Positions 17,773-28,747 of a DNA stretch of 64,000 nucleotides are shown in pieces; the first letter of the stretch is position 1, and each line of letters begins with the position of its first letter. Source of the DNA: CAWJJM01 sp963843275. Lineage in GTDB: Bacteria > Acidobacteriota > Thermoanaerobaculia > Multivoradales > JBCCEF01. The DNA lies in contig CAWJJM010000012.1 of the NCBI GenBank assembly GCA_963843275.1, positions 1,054,001 to 1,118,000 on the forward strand, in the 5' to 3' direction. The notes beneath the pieces were generated by a model. It ran no database searches. It was given only the letters and a program-made list of their open reading frames with translations, and was not told where the DNA came from. The position numbers and the translations under genes were made by a program.

Positions 17773-18765
17773 TCAGCGGGTGGGGACCAGCGGCTCGCGG
17801 TGGTCGGAGACGTAGCTCCAGTCGCCGCCGCGGCGCAGCGCCTCCTCGGCCTCGCGGGCGGCCCGGCGGGCGGCCTCGGGGGGCACGATCAGGGCGCAGC
17901 GCGGCGCCCGGGCGGCGACGTCGGTGGCGACGCTGCCGACCAGGAAGCGCTCGAAGCCGCTGCGGCCGTGGGTCCCCAGGATCACCAGGTCGGGGTGCAG
18001 CGAGTCCATCTCCGCGGCGAGCTTCTCGCGCGCCCCGCCGACGAGCACGCGCTGGTGGGCCAGCGGCGCCAGCGCCGGCGTGTTGCGGCGCAGGAAACGG
18101 TCGAGCTCCTCGGCGGCGAAGCGGTCGATCTGCTCGGCGGTGAACTGGCGCGACAACTCGCGCTCGCGGGGGTGGAGCACGAAGACGACCTCGAGGCGGG
18201 GTGGCTGGTGCCCCTGCCACAGGCGCCCGGCGAGGGCGATCCCGCCGCGCAGCGCGTCCGCCGAGAGCGGCGACAGGTCGACGGCCGCCAGGACGCGCGT
18301 GGGGGGCAGGAACGGGGGCTGACGCACCACCAACACCGGGCGGTCGGCGCCGCCGAGCAGGCGGCGGGTCGTGGAGCCGAGGCCGAAGCGGTGGATCCGA
18401 TCGCCGTCTCCGGCCCCGACGACCACCAGCTCGGCCTCGAGCCGGGCGGCCAGCGAGCTGAGCAGCCGGTGCACCGGTCCGGGTTCGAGGTGGAGCTCGG
18501 CGGCGGCCTCCGGCCCGAGGCCGACGCGGCGCAGCTGGGCGGTCATCTCGTCGCGCAACGCCTGGCGGAAATCGTCGCTCTCGGCGCGCTGGTCGGGCTG
18601 CGGCTCGAGGGGCCCCTCGCCGTACCAGCTCGGCAGGAAGTAGCCGTGGGCCAGGTGGAGGCGCGCGCCGAGGGCGCGGGCCATCTCGGCGGCGGTGCGG
18701 ACGACGCCGTCGGTGTTGCGGGCGAGGGTGGTCCCCACCAGGATGGTCTTGGTCTCGCCGGACAT
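17773..18765 (-). CDS. tandem-domain universal stress protein
   Basis: A 330-residue protein with two UspA domains: KTILVGTTLARNTDGVVRTA and VVVGAGDGDRIHRFGLGSTTRRLL in the first, RVLAAVDLSPLSADALRGG and VILGTHGRSGFERFLVGSVATDVA in the second. Both carry a recognisable G-2x-G-9x-G(S/T) ATP motif. The ATG at 18765 is preferred over one 21 bases upstream because GGAGGT lies 8 bases before it. It converges with the ribonuclease gene. It is the third UspA gene within 6.3 kb, marking a stress cluster. Confidence 0.9.
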   Translation of the reverse strand: MSGETKTILVGTTLARNTDGVVRTAAEMARALGARLHLAHGYFLPSWYGEGPLEPQPDQRAESDDFRQALRDEMTAQLRRVGLGPEAAAELHLEPGPVHRLLSSLAARLEAELVVVGAGDGDRIHRFGLGSTTRRLLGGADRPVLVVRQPPFLPPTRVLAAVDLSPLSADALRGGIALAGRLWQGHQPPRLEVVFVLHPRERELSRQFTAEQIDRFAAEELDRFLRRNTPALAPLAHQRVLVGGAREKLAAEMDSLHPDLVILGTHGRSGFERFLVGSVATDVAARAPRCALIVPPEAARRAAREAEEALRRGGDWSYVSDHREPLVPTR

Positions 18766-18974
18766 GTCGCTGACCTCCGATCGCATGGCTGTTCCGCTCG
18801 CATGCTAGGCGCGACGGCGGGCGGCGGCGACGGCCGGCGGAGTGGCCCGCCGCTCGCCCCGGGGTGGTGCGGCACCCGTTCCACGGGGTGGCGACCGCCC
18901 CTCCGGCAGCGGGTTGGGGCGCGGGGCGCGATGTGAGATGCTGATCCCACGGAGGAGACGAAGGGAGGCGTCGG

Positions 18975-19193
18975 GTGAACGGGAGCGCGGTGCACGGGGG
19001 CGCGGAGGGGCTGGGCTCCTGTCACGTCTGCGGGCGTCGCGTGGTGCTGCGGCGCACCTGCGAGCGCTGCGGGCGCCGCTTCTGCACCGCCTGCCAGGCG
19101 CGCTTCGTCGGGCAGCGTCCGGTGTGCCGCACCTGCGTCGGCGAGGGCGCCTCGCCGGGGGCCGTCTCGTCGCCCGAGAGCGGTACACTGTAG
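18975..19193 (+). CDS. small cysteine-rich zinc-ribbon protein
   Basis: A 72-residue protein with four CxxC pairs spaced as two zinc knuckles: CHVCGRRV, CERCGRR, CTACQARF and CRTCVGEG. The arrangement CxxC-x10-CxxC-x5-CxxC-x12-CxxC resembles B-box or FYVE-like cross-brace fingers. The start is GTG 18975 with AAGGGAGG upstream. The gene lies just before the WS/DGAT gene on the same strand, about 60 bases apart. Its function is unknown; the ordered cysteines argue against a chance frame. Confidence 0.65.
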   Translation: MNGSAVHGGAEGLGSCHVCGRRVVLRRTCERCGRRFCTACQARFVGQRPVCRTCVGEGASPGAVSSPESGTL

Positions 19194-19251
19194 ACCTTTC
19201 GCCGGCGCCGCACCCCACACGACGGCGTCCCCGGGCGCACCGGTTCCAGTG

Positions 19252-20718
19252 ATGAGCACCCCCTCCCCACCTCCCGGACCGACCGCGCAGGTCCCGCCCT
19301 TCGGCCGGCTGCCGGAGGCGCTGCCCGACCTGCCGGGGGAGCCGCTGTCCAGTGTCGACCACGCCTGGTTGCGGATGGACGAGCCGGCCAACCTCATGGT
19401 GATCAACGGCGTGATGTCGATCGCCGGCGAGCTGCCGCTCGAGCGGCTGCGCGACACCGTCCGGCAGCGCCTGCTCGGCATCCCCCGTTTCCGCGAGCGC
19501 ATCGTCGACCCGGGCGGCCGCGGCTGGCCCTTCTGGCAGCTCGACCCGGAGTTCGACCTGGCGCGGCACGTGGTCGCGGAGCGGCTCGCCGGCGCCGGGG
19601 ACGACGCGGATCTGGCGCGCCGGGTCGGCGAGCTGATGGGCGAGCCGCTCGACCCCGCGCATCCGCCCTGGAAGCTGATCCTGGTGGAGAACTACCGCGG
19701 CGGCGCGGCGCTGGTCGGCCGGCTGCACCACTGCATCGGCGACGGCATCGCGCTGATGCTGGTCATCCTCAGCCTCACCGACCTCTCGGCCGACGCCCCG
19801 GTCGCCTGCACGCTGGAGTCGAACCCGTTCAGCGCCCTGTTCGCCCAGGCGGGACAGGACCTGGCGCTGGTGCGCGAGGCCACCGAGCGGGTGATGCCCG
19901 AAGGCATGAAACTGCTGCTCCACCCGGCGCAGACCCTGCGCTCGGCGGGGCGGCTGTTGACCGGGGTCGCCTCCACCGACGCCCTCGGCCGGCTGACCTT
20001 CCGGCGGCGCGACCCGCGCACCGTCTTCAAGGGGACCCTGGGGATCCCGAAGTGCGCCGCCTGGTCGGAGAACCTGCCGCTCGGCGACCTGCGCGGCCTC
20101 GCCGGGGAGCTCGGCACCGGGCTCAACGACGTGCTCCACGCCGCCGCCACCGGCGGCCTGCGCCGCTATCTCCTCGAGCACGGCGAGGCGCCTTCGCACC
20201 TGAGCTTCCGCGCCGCGGTGCCGGTCAACCTGCGGCCGCTCGAGGAGATGTCGCGGCTCGGCAACCGGTTCGGCCTGGTCTTCCTCTCGCTCCCGGTCGG
20301 GATCGCCGACCCGCGCGAGCGCATCGTCGAGCTACGCCGCCGCATGCGCTCGCTGAAGCGGTCGGCGGAACCGCTGGTGGTGTACTCGATCCTGCGCCTT
20401 CTGGGGCGCTCCCCGGCGCTGCTGCAGCGCGGCGTGGTGCGGCTGCTGGCGACCAAGACCACCGCCGTCCTGACCAGCGTGCCCGGGCCGCAGCAGACCC
20501 TCTACCTCGCCGGGCGCCGCGTCCGCGACCTGTTCTTCTGGGTTCCGCAGGCCGGTCGGGTGGGCCTCGGACTGTCGATCTGCAGCTACGACGGCGGGGT
20601 GCGTCTGGGCGTCGCCACCGACGCCGGGCTGGTCCCCGATCCGGAGCGGGTGATCTCGGCCTTCCACGAAGAGGTCGACGCGCTGCGCCACCTGGCGCGG
20701 CCGCGTATCGCCGTGTAG
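19252..20718 (+). CDS. WS/DGAT-family acyltransferase (wax ester/triacylglycerol synthase)
   Basis: A 488-residue acyltransferase. The N-terminal domain has LSSVDHAWLRMDEPANLM and the active-site motif LHHCIGDGIALM (HHxxxDG, about 159-165). The C-terminal domain has TGLNDVLHAAATGGLRRYL, VPVNLR, GNRFGLVFLSLP and VLTSVPGPQQTLYLAGR, matching the conserved ND and PLW-like blocks of the family. Such enzymes join acyl-CoA to a fatty alcohol or diacylglycerol to make storage lipid. A GTG lies directly before the ATG. The facing gene encodes an acyl-ACP-reductase-like protein, the type of enzyme that could supply the alcohol precursor. Confidence 0.88.
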   Translation: MSTPSPPPGPTAQVPPFGRLPEALPDLPGEPLSSVDHAWLRMDEPANLMVINGVMSIAGELPLERLRDTVRQRLLGIPRFRERIVDPGGRGWPFWQLDPEFDLARHVVAERLAGAGDDADLARRVGELMGEPLDPAHPPWKLILVENYRGGAALVGRLHHCIGDGIALMLVILSLTDLSADAPVACTLESNPFSALFAQAGQDLALVREATERVMPEGMKLLLHPAQTLRSAGRLLTGVASTDALGRLTFRRRDPRTVFKGTLGIPKCAAWSENLPLGDLRGLAGELGTGLNDVLHAAATGGLRRYLLEHGEAPSHLSFRAAVPVNLRPLEEMSRLGNRFGLVFLSLPVGIADPRERIVELRRRMRSLKRSAEPLVVYSILRLLGRSPALLQRGVVRLLATKTTAVLTSVPGPQQTLYLAGRRVRDLFFWVPQAGRVGLGLSICSYDGGVRLGVATDAGLVPDPERVISAFHEEVDALRHLARPRIAV

Positions 20719-20733
20719 GCGCTGCGCCGCGCC

Positions 20734-22956
<2,223 letters not shown>

Positions 22957-23060
22957 CGGGGGGCCCTCCGTGCCCAGTCTCCACCGGCTTCAGGCCGGGG
23001 AACACACCCGGAGGAGGGAGCGCGCCGCCACCCGGCCGGGGGGCCCGCGCCCGAAACGGA

Positions 23061-23103
23061 GCTCCCCGGCCGCGACGCGGGGAAGCGCCGCAGACCGGGG
23101 AGC
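23061..23103 (-). terminator. hairpin downstream of mtrB
   Basis: Nine-base perfect arms (GCTCCCCGG / CCGGGGAGC, at 23061-23069 and 23095-23103) enclose 25 bases that can pair further. The element begins 22 bases past the mtrB stop on the minus strand. There is no U-tract, so its activity as a terminator is a guess. Confidence 0.45.
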
Positions 23104-23125
23104 GGTGGGACCGTCGGGAGGCGCG

Positions 23126-25003
23126 CTACCAGCGGTAGCCGATCGAGGCCTCCACGATGTCGGCGGAGTAGTCGTCGAAGCTGTAGGCGTCCTCGTTGTA
23201 GTCGACGTTGCGGTAGCCGAGCCGCAGCGAGGTGCGCTGCGGGAAGGTGTACTCGCCGTAGACCTGGACGTCGTCCCGGCTGAGCCCGAAGCTGCCGTCG
23301 TTCTGGTAGAAGGTGAAGCTGCCTCCCAGGCCCCACTCCGGGGTCGCCTGCCAGCGCAGGCGGCCGTCGAAGAAGTCCGACTGCGCCTCGTACTCGTAGG
23401 GCGTCAGGGAGAGGAAGTCGATCGGGTGCTCGACCCGGCGGCTGATGTCGACATAGCCGTAGCCCACCGAGGCGTCGAGGCCGGCGGCGGTGTAGGCGAG
23501 CCGCAGGTTGGCCTGGTCGTAGTGGGCGTCGAAGTCGGCGTCGTCGTTCTTGGTGGTGTGGCCGAGGTAGCTGGCGTTGAGCGAGAAGCCGCCGGTCAGC
23601 TTGTAGTCGGCCTTGACGTGGTAGCGCAGGCGGTCGCTGGGCGAGGCCAGGGTGTACGGATCGTCGAAGCTCGAGGAGTCGATCTCGGCGGTGACACGCA
23701 AGGGCGAAGCCGCCGGATGCCACGCCAGCACCCCGAAGAGGCCCGTGTGATCGGTGGTCTCGCTGGTGCTCTCCTCGTCGTCGGCGCCCGGTTCGAGGAT
23801 CCGGTGGTCGACGTCCCGGCTCTCCCAGCGCACTCCGGCGGTGCCGGTCAGGGCCGTCGTGATGACGTATTGCACCGCCGCCGACAGCCCGCTGGTGTCG
23901 ATCTTCCAGTGGCCGGTGCCCGGTTCGCCGCCGAAGGTGAAGCGGCCGTCCTGGTCGAGCGATTTCTGGTAGGCCGAGCCGACCACCGCCAGGCGGTCGG
24001 TGACCATGAACGTCGCGTCGAAGTCGAACTGGTCGGCGTCGCGGCTGATGTCCCCGCCGCCGGCGAGCTGCTCGGTGAACGGTTGGCCTTGCGGGTTGGT
24101 GCCGCCCGAGCTCTCGCTGGCGTGGACGTCGAGGTCGAGGTTGGTGAGGCTGGCGCGGCCGGTGAGGATCCAGCGGTCGGTGGGCCGCGCGGTGGCGCGC
24201 AGGACGTGCTCGTGGCTGGTGTAGTCGTAGGGCTGGTCGAGGAAGAAGTAGTCGAGCTGCGACGCGTTGGTGGTGGTGGCGCCCGGCGAGGCGCCCGGCA
24301 GGAAGATCTCGACCACGTTGGTGAAGTCCCGCACCCTCTCCTCGACGCCCAGCGTCACCTTGTCGAAGCGGTACTCGACGCCGGCGTGGTAGGCGTTGAG
24401 CGACTCGTCGAGGGGCTTGTCGAGCTCGAACTCGTCGCGCTGGAGGTCCAGCGTCGTGGTGCTCGAGCCCTGGCGGGTGTAGCGGTTGAAGCCGAAGTCG
24501 AACACCGCCCGCGGGCCGACGTCGATCTTCAGCGCGGCGTTCTCCCGCACGCGTTGGAAGTCGAAGTGGTGGAAGTCGCCGCCCGTCGAGGCGCGGATGT
24601 CCTCCAGCTCCACCGGCAGGATGACGTCCTGGTAGAAGTAGTCGTCCTTGAAGCGGTCGTAGCGGAAGTCGAAGGCGCCGTACTTGCGCACCCCCAGGTG
24701 CATCGTCTCGTAGGGGTCGCCGCCCAGGTTGGTGGCGGTGAGGTCGATGCGGTCGACCAGCCGCCGCAGGGAAGGTTCGGGGAGGAAGGTGAACGACAGG
24801 TCGAACAGGCGCGGCCCGTCGTCGTAGTTGAAGTCCTCCTTGTACTTGGTTTCCGCACCGGAGACGTCCACCGCACGGTAGCCGATCCGGAAGAGGCCGG
24901 AGAAGGTGGCGCTGCCGTCGTCCTGGGCGGTGGCCGGGGCGGCCGCTCCACAGAGCAGCACCAGGCCGACCGCGAGCACCAGACCGCATCGCATCGTCTT
25001 CAT
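23126..25003 (-). CDS. mtrB: MtrB/PioB-family outer-membrane porin of an electron conduit
   Basis: A 625-residue protein with a signal peptide (MKTMRCGLVLAVGLVLLCGAA, cut near ATAQ) and a long series of alternating amphipathic beta strands ending with aromatic residues, closing in EASIGYRW with a C-terminal Trp as expected of an outer-membrane barrel. Strand pairs such as LRLGYRNVDYNED and GYGYVDISRRV fit the MtrB/PioB family. It starts 13 bases after the decahaem gene stop. In such pairs the barrel wraps the decahaem cytochrome so that electrons cross the outer membrane. The family assignment is from strand texture and the partner gene. Confidence 0.88.
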   Translation of the reverse strand: MKTMRCGLVLAVGLVLLCGAAAPATAQDDGSATFSGLFRIGYRAVDVSGAETKYKEDFNYDDGPRLFDLSFTFLPEPSLRRLVDRIDLTATNLGGDPYETMHLGVRKYGAFDFRYDRFKDDYFYQDVILPVELEDIRASTGGDFHHFDFQRVRENAALKIDVGPRAVFDFGFNRYTRQGSSTTTLDLQRDEFELDKPLDESLNAYHAGVEYRFDKVTLGVEERVRDFTNVVEIFLPGASPGATTTNASQLDYFFLDQPYDYTSHEHVLRATARPTDRWILTGRASLTNLDLDVHASESSGGTNPQGQPFTEQLAGGGDISRDADQFDFDATFMVTDRLAVVGSAYQKSLDQDGRFTFGGEPGTGHWKIDTSGLSAAVQYVITTALTGTAGVRWESRDVDHRILEPGADDEESTSETTDHTGLFGVLAWHPAASPLRVTAEIDSSSFDDPYTLASPSDRLRYHVKADYKLTGGFSLNASYLGHTTKNDDADFDAHYDQANLRLAYTAAGLDASVGYGYVDISRRVEHPIDFLSLTPYEYEAQSDFFDGRLRWQATPEWGLGGSFTFYQNDGSFGLSRDDVQVYGEYTFPQRTSLRLGYRNVDYNEDAYSFDDYSADIVEASIGYRW

Positions 25004-25016
25004 GGTGTCGCCCCCT

Positions 25017-25946
25017 TTACTCCAAGAAGAATGGAGAGAAGTTCGAGCCGTGGATCGACGAGTGGCAGTTCGTGCACACGGTGTCGAGGGTGAACCGGGA
25101 GTGGAAGCTCGGCGGCGAGGCATGGCACGAGAAGCAGAGCTCGGCGACGCGCTGGTACTTGAGCATGTGGCGGTTCGGCGAGCCGTGCGGAGCGTGGCAC
25201 GCCACGCAGCCCTCGACCATCACCGAGCCGTGCTCGAAGGTGTAGGGGCCGCCCTTGTCGGCGTGGCACTCCAGGCACTGCTGCTGCTTGAAGCCGCCGA
25301 GCAGGATCCGGCTCTGCGCCGCGTGCGGGTCGTGACAGCTCTTGCACTCGAGGATGCCTTCGCGCAGCCGGTGCCGCTCGTTGAACTCGAACTGGGTGAA
25401 CACCTCGCCGTGGCACTGCTTGCAGAACAGCGAGCTCGCCGAGATGCGGTCCATCGGGCCCTGGGTGACGTGGGCCGCCTGCAGCAGCGGCGTGTGCGGC
25501 ATCTTCTCGCCGTGGATGGTGTGGCACGAGGTGCAGTCCATCCCCGCCGCCGCGTGCGGACTCTGGAAGAAGCGCGGGTGGACGTCGCCGTGGCAGGCCA
25601 GGCAGCGCTTGGCGTTGACCACGTGGCCGTTGGACTCGTCGAAGGAGAAGATGGTCTCCTTGCCGCCGCCGGCCTCCAGGTGGGCGCTGGGATCGCCGTG
25701 GCAGCCGGCGCAGCTCAGCGCCCCCGGGCTCCTGCCGTGCCAGTCGGGCGCATCCATCGCGGCGTGGGGGTTGTCGGCGGTGAACGCGTTCACCACGTCC
25801 TCGTGGCACGCGGCGCAGAGCTCCGGCGTGACCTCCTCCATCGCCGCGGCGGAGGCCTCCTGAGCCGGTGCCGCGGCGACGGACGCGGCCGTCGCCAGAG
25901 CCAACGTCGCCGCCGCCAACAGGGGTAGAAGCTTCGCTCTTCGCAT
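25017..25946 (-). CDS. mtrA: DmsE/MtrA-family decahaem c-type cytochrome
   Basis: A 309-residue periplasmic cytochrome with a signal peptide (MRRAKLLPLLAAATLALATAA) and ten CxxCH haem sites in order: CAACH, CAGCH, CLACH, CTSCH, CKQCH, CKSCH, CLECH, CVACH, CFSCH, CTNCH. Ten haems and about 310 residues equal the MtrA size. Many additional histidines (for example NPHAAM, SPHAAAG, DPHAAQ) provide distal ligands, so most haems should be bis-His. The gene precedes mtrB by 13 bases. GAGGAGG lies before the ATG, and a TAACGT box is further upstream in the divergent region. Confidence 0.92.
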   Translation of the reverse strand: MRRAKLLPLLAAATLALATAASVAAAPAQEASAAAMEEVTPELCAACHEDVVNAFTADNPHAAMDAPDWHGRSPGALSCAGCHGDPSAHLEAGGGKETIFSFDESNGHVVNAKRCLACHGDVHPRFFQSPHAAAGMDCTSCHTIHGEKMPHTPLLQAAHVTQGPMDRISASSLFCKQCHGEVFTQFEFNERHRLREGILECKSCHDPHAAQSRILLGGFKQQQCLECHADKGGPYTFEHGSVMVEGCVACHAPHGSPNRHMLKYQRVAELCFSCHASPPSFHSRFTLDTVCTNCHSSIHGSNFSPFFLE

Positions 25947-26114
25947 CAGCGGTCGCCTCCTCGCCAGGTGTTGGTTCAGCCCTCCCGGGGAACCGTTGCG
26001 GCTCCCGGGAAGAGACTCGCGACTTCTCAGAGACGGCCACACGTTAGCACGTCGCGGGCCGCGGGCCCCACCCCCGGAGGTGGGGGCGGAGGCCGCTGGC
26101 GGGTGGTGGAAAAG

Positions 26115-26134
26115 ACCACGCCAAGGGTCGTGGT
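26115..26134. promoter_or_regulatory. inverted repeat upstream of the monohaem cytochrome gene
   Basis: ACCACG and CGTGGT form 6-base arms around an 8-base spacer in the 252-base gap between the divergent mtrA and cytochrome c genes. A GACAAT box about 20 bases further toward the cytochrome gene could be its -10. This is a possible regulator site for the electron-transfer island; the statistical support from one short repeat is weak. Confidence 0.3.
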
Positions 26135-26198
26135 GGGGGAGAGCCGGAACGCCGACAATGCGTCCGTGCGGATGAACCACCGAAAGCGAGGAATCGCC

Positions 26199-26570
26199 AT
26201 GAGAAAGATCGCACTCGCCATGCTCGCACTCGCGACGCCGCTGTTCCTGGCGGCCGTCACGGTCTCCGGCTCGGCCTACAGCGGCTCCGCCCTGGCGGCT
26301 CCGGCGCTCGATGGACAGCAGATCTTCCTGGACGCCCGGTGCAACATGTGCCACTCGGTCTCCACCGCCGGCATCGAGGCGACGGTGAAGTCGGAGGCGA
26401 TGCGGGGACCCGACCTCGCCACGGTCGGGACCTCCGTGGACGCCGCCACCCTGACGTCGTTCCTGCGCCAGGAGGCGGAGATCGGCGGCGCCCGGCACAA
26501 GAAGGCGTTCAAGGGCGGCGACGCCGAGATGAAGGCCCTGGTCGCCTGGATCCAGGCGCAGAAGAAGTAG
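26199..26570 (+). CDS. small monohaem c-type cytochrome
   Basis: A 123-residue protein: signal peptide (MRKIALAMLALATPLFLAA), then LDGQQIFLDARCNMCHSVST with the single haem site CNMCH (Cys48, Cys51, His52), MRGPDLATVG, and ARHKKAFKGGDAEMKALVAWI. The usual distal MP motif is absent, and a conserved histidine in HxKAF stands in that region. It is a paralogue of the gene at 28748, both flanking the cytochrome b fusion. It is probably a periplasmic electron carrier. ATG 26199 follows GCGAGGAA; another in-frame ATG about 27 bases upstream lacks the signal-peptide start. Confidence 0.88.
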   Translation: MRKIALAMLALATPLFLAAVTVSGSAYSGSALAAPALDGQQIFLDARCNMCHSVSTAGIEATVKSEAMRGPDLATVGTSVDAATLTSFLRQEAEIGGARHKKAFKGGDAEMKALVAWIQAQKK

Positions 26571-26587
26571 CGCGGCGTCCCTCACTC

Positions 26588-26619
26588 GCTTCCCGGGGCG
26601 CTCCGGCGCGCCGGGAAGC
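26588..26619 (+). terminator. hairpin after the monohaem cytochrome gene
   Basis: GCTTCCCGG and CCGGGAAGC pair perfectly; inside, GCGC / GCGC closes a TCCG tetraloop across one mismatch. The stem starts 17 bases past the stop. There is no T-run, but the length and stability make it the clearest terminator-like element of the island. Confidence 0.55.
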
Positions 26620-26710
26620 GCCCGAACTCCCGCCTGACAACTTGCTCTCGAAAACTCAACGGCCGGCGGCGAGCGCACGCTCCGCCGGTCCTCCAGTGGA
26701 GGTTCGTGCC

Positions 26711-28660
26711 ATGTCCTCAGTCGAACGACCGGTGGTGCCGCGGGGGCTCGTCGTCAGCGCCCTCGCCGCGGCCCTGGCTCTGCTCCTCCCCGGGGGGGCG
26801 GCGGCGCAGCTCGACTGCGCGGACTGCCACGAGCAGGCGGTCGCGGAGAGCTCGGTCCACGCCGGCTTCGCGTGCACGGACTGCCATTCGGACATCGACG
26901 ACGTCCCCCACCCGGAGGGGATGCTGCGGGGCAACGACGTCTGCGCGCAGTGCCACGACGCCGCCGGCGCGCTCGAGGGCTCGGTGCACGCCGGGATCGC
27001 CGGTTGCACCGACTGCCACGGTGCGCCGCACGAGATCCTGCCCGTCGACGCGACCGCGTCGCCGATGCAGCCGCGCCACCAGCCCGAGACCTGCGGCCAG
27101 TGCCACGAGGCCGGGCTGATCCAGGCGTTCGAGAAGAGCGTGCACGGCGACGCGCTGCTCAAGGCGGGGCTCACCGTCGCCCCCTCGTGCAGCAGCTGCC
27201 ACGGCACGCACGACATCCTGCCGCCGTCGGACCCGGAGTCGCGGGTCTCGCACGCCCGCGTGCCGACCACCTGCGCGCAGTGCCACCGCTTCATCCTCGA
27301 GGACTGGCTGACCAGCGCCCACGGCGGCGCCTGGAAGGAGGGCAAGGAGACCTCGGACGGCAAGCCGGTACCGGTCTGCGCCACCTGCCACACCTCCCAC
27401 TCGATCCGCGAGCCGGACACCCGCGAGGCGCGGCTGAGCAGCGCGGCGATGTGCGGGCGCTGCCACGACGAGCCCTACATCTCCTACCGTGACAGCTTCC
27501 ACGGCAAGGCCAACGACCTCGGCTTCGCGGTCACCGCGGTGTGCGCCGACTGCCACACGCCGCACAAGAACCTGCCGGCGAGCGACCCGCGCTCGACGGT
27601 CAACCCCGCCCACCTGGCCGAGACCTGCGGCCGGTGCCACGGCGAGGTTCCGGCCGGCTTTCTCAGCTTCGACCCCCACAACGAGCCGTCGAACCCGGGG
27701 GACAACGCCGCCGTCTACTGGATCTACACGTTCATGACGGCCCTGTTGATCGGCGTGTTCTCCTTCTTCGGCCTGCACACCGTCCTGTGGGTGCAGCGGG
27801 CCGTGGTCGCCTGGGCGCGGGGGGAGGTGCACCCGCTGCACAGTGCCGGCGACGGCCCCTGGGTGCGCCGCTTCCGCAAGTCGCAGCGCGGCACGCACCT
27901 GCTGATCATCCTGACCTTCCTCACCCTGGCGGCCACCGGGCTGCCGCTGAAGTTCCACGCCGCCCCCTGGGCCCAGGCCTTGGGCGGTGTCGAGGGGTGG
28001 TTCACCGCCGCCCACGTCCTGCACCGGATCGCCGCGGTCTTCACCTTCGGCTACGCCCTCTTCCACCTCGGGTACCTGATCCGCCGCGCCACGCGCGACC
28101 GGCGGGTCCTGTTCGGCTGGCGTTCCCTGGTGCCGCGGCGCCAGGACCTCTCCGACCTGCTGGCCAACCTGCGCTACTTCCTGTACGCGGGTCCGCGGCC
28201 CGCCTTCGACCGCTGGACCTACTGGGAGAAGTTCGACTACTTCGCGGTCTTCTGGGGCGTCCCGATCATCGGGCTCTCGGGCTTGATGCTCTGGCTCCCG
28301 CGCCTGTTCACCAGCTGGCTGCCCGGCTGGTCGCTCAACGCGGCGTTCCTGATCCACAGCGACGAGGCCCTGCTGGCCACCGGGTTCATCTTCATCTTCC
28401 ACTTCTTCCACACCCACCTGCGCCCGGAGACCTTCCCGATGGATCCGGTGATGTTCGTGGGCTCGATGCCCCTGGAGCGCTTCCGCGAGGAGCGGCCGCT
28501 GGAGTACCGGCGGCTGGTGGAGAGCGGCGAGCTGGAGAGCTACCTGGTGGCACCGCCGACGGCCGAGGAGCTGCGCCGGGCGCGGATCTTCGGTCTCACG
28601 GCCGTCGTCGTCGGGCTGGCGCTGGCGGTGGGCATCCTGGTCGGTCTCCTCACCCACTGA
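26711..28660 (+). CDS. undecahaem cytochrome c fused to a membrane cytochrome b (CbcL-like)
   Basis: A 649-residue inner-membrane protein. After a signal peptide (ending PGGAAAQ) come eleven CxxCH sites (CADCH, CTDCH, CAQCH, CTDCH, CGQCH, CSSCH, CAQCH, CATCH, CGRCH, CADCH, CGRCH; about residues 35-315). A cytochrome b561/FdnI-like domain with at least four helices follows (about 340-640), with histidines in FFGLHTVLW, GTHLLIILTFLTLAATGLPLKF, AAHVLHRIAAVF and FIFIFHFFHTHLRPE. The architecture matches CbcL-type proteins that pass electrons between menaquinol and periplasmic cytochromes. It lies between two paralogous monohaem cytochromes, its likely partners. Confidence 0.9.
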   Translation: MSSVERPVVPRGLVVSALAAALALLLPGGAAAQLDCADCHEQAVAESSVHAGFACTDCHSDIDDVPHPEGMLRGNDVCAQCHDAAGALEGSVHAGIAGCTDCHGAPHEILPVDATASPMQPRHQPETCGQCHEAGLIQAFEKSVHGDALLKAGLTVAPSCSSCHGTHDILPPSDPESRVSHARVPTTCAQCHRFILEDWLTSAHGGAWKEGKETSDGKPVPVCATCHTSHSIREPDTREARLSSAAMCGRCHDEPYISYRDSFHGKANDLGFAVTAVCADCHTPHKNLPASDPRSTVNPAHLAETCGRCHGEVPAGFLSFDPHNEPSNPGDNAAVYWIYTFMTALLIGVFSFFGLHTVLWVQRAVVAWARGEVHPLHSAGDGPWVRRFRKSQRGTHLLIILTFLTLAATGLPLKFHAAPWAQALGGVEGWFTAAHVLHRIAAVFTFGYALFHLGYLIRRATRDRRVLFGWRSLVPRRQDLSDLLANLRYFLYAGPRPAFDRWTYWEKFDYFAVFWGVPIIGLSGLMLWLPRLFTSWLPGWSLNAAFLIHSDEALLATGFIFIFHFFHTHLRPETFPMDPVMFVGSMPLERFREERPLEYRRLVESGELESYLVAPPTAEELRRARIFGLTAVVVGLALAVGILVGLLTH

Positions 28661-28678
28661 GCGGCGGCGCGCCGCCGC
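28661..28678. terminator. GC palindrome directly after the cytochrome b fusion gene
   Basis: A perfect 18-base palindrome (GCGGCGGCG / CGCCGCCGC) begins at the base after the stop codon. It could slow or end transcription, but it has no loop of its own and no T-run. Confidence 0.3.
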
Positions 28679-28747
28679 GGGCAAGGGGTGTGCAGGGTTC
28701 CGTGGTGGTACATTTCGTTGCGTCACGGACAGCCCAAGGAGAGACCG

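Noticed and set aside
22957..24989. Long minus-strand frame over mtrB
   Set aside because: Its translation is Arg/Pro-rich without protein-like periodicity; the overlapping frame encodes the MtrB barrel with signal peptide and C-terminal Trp.
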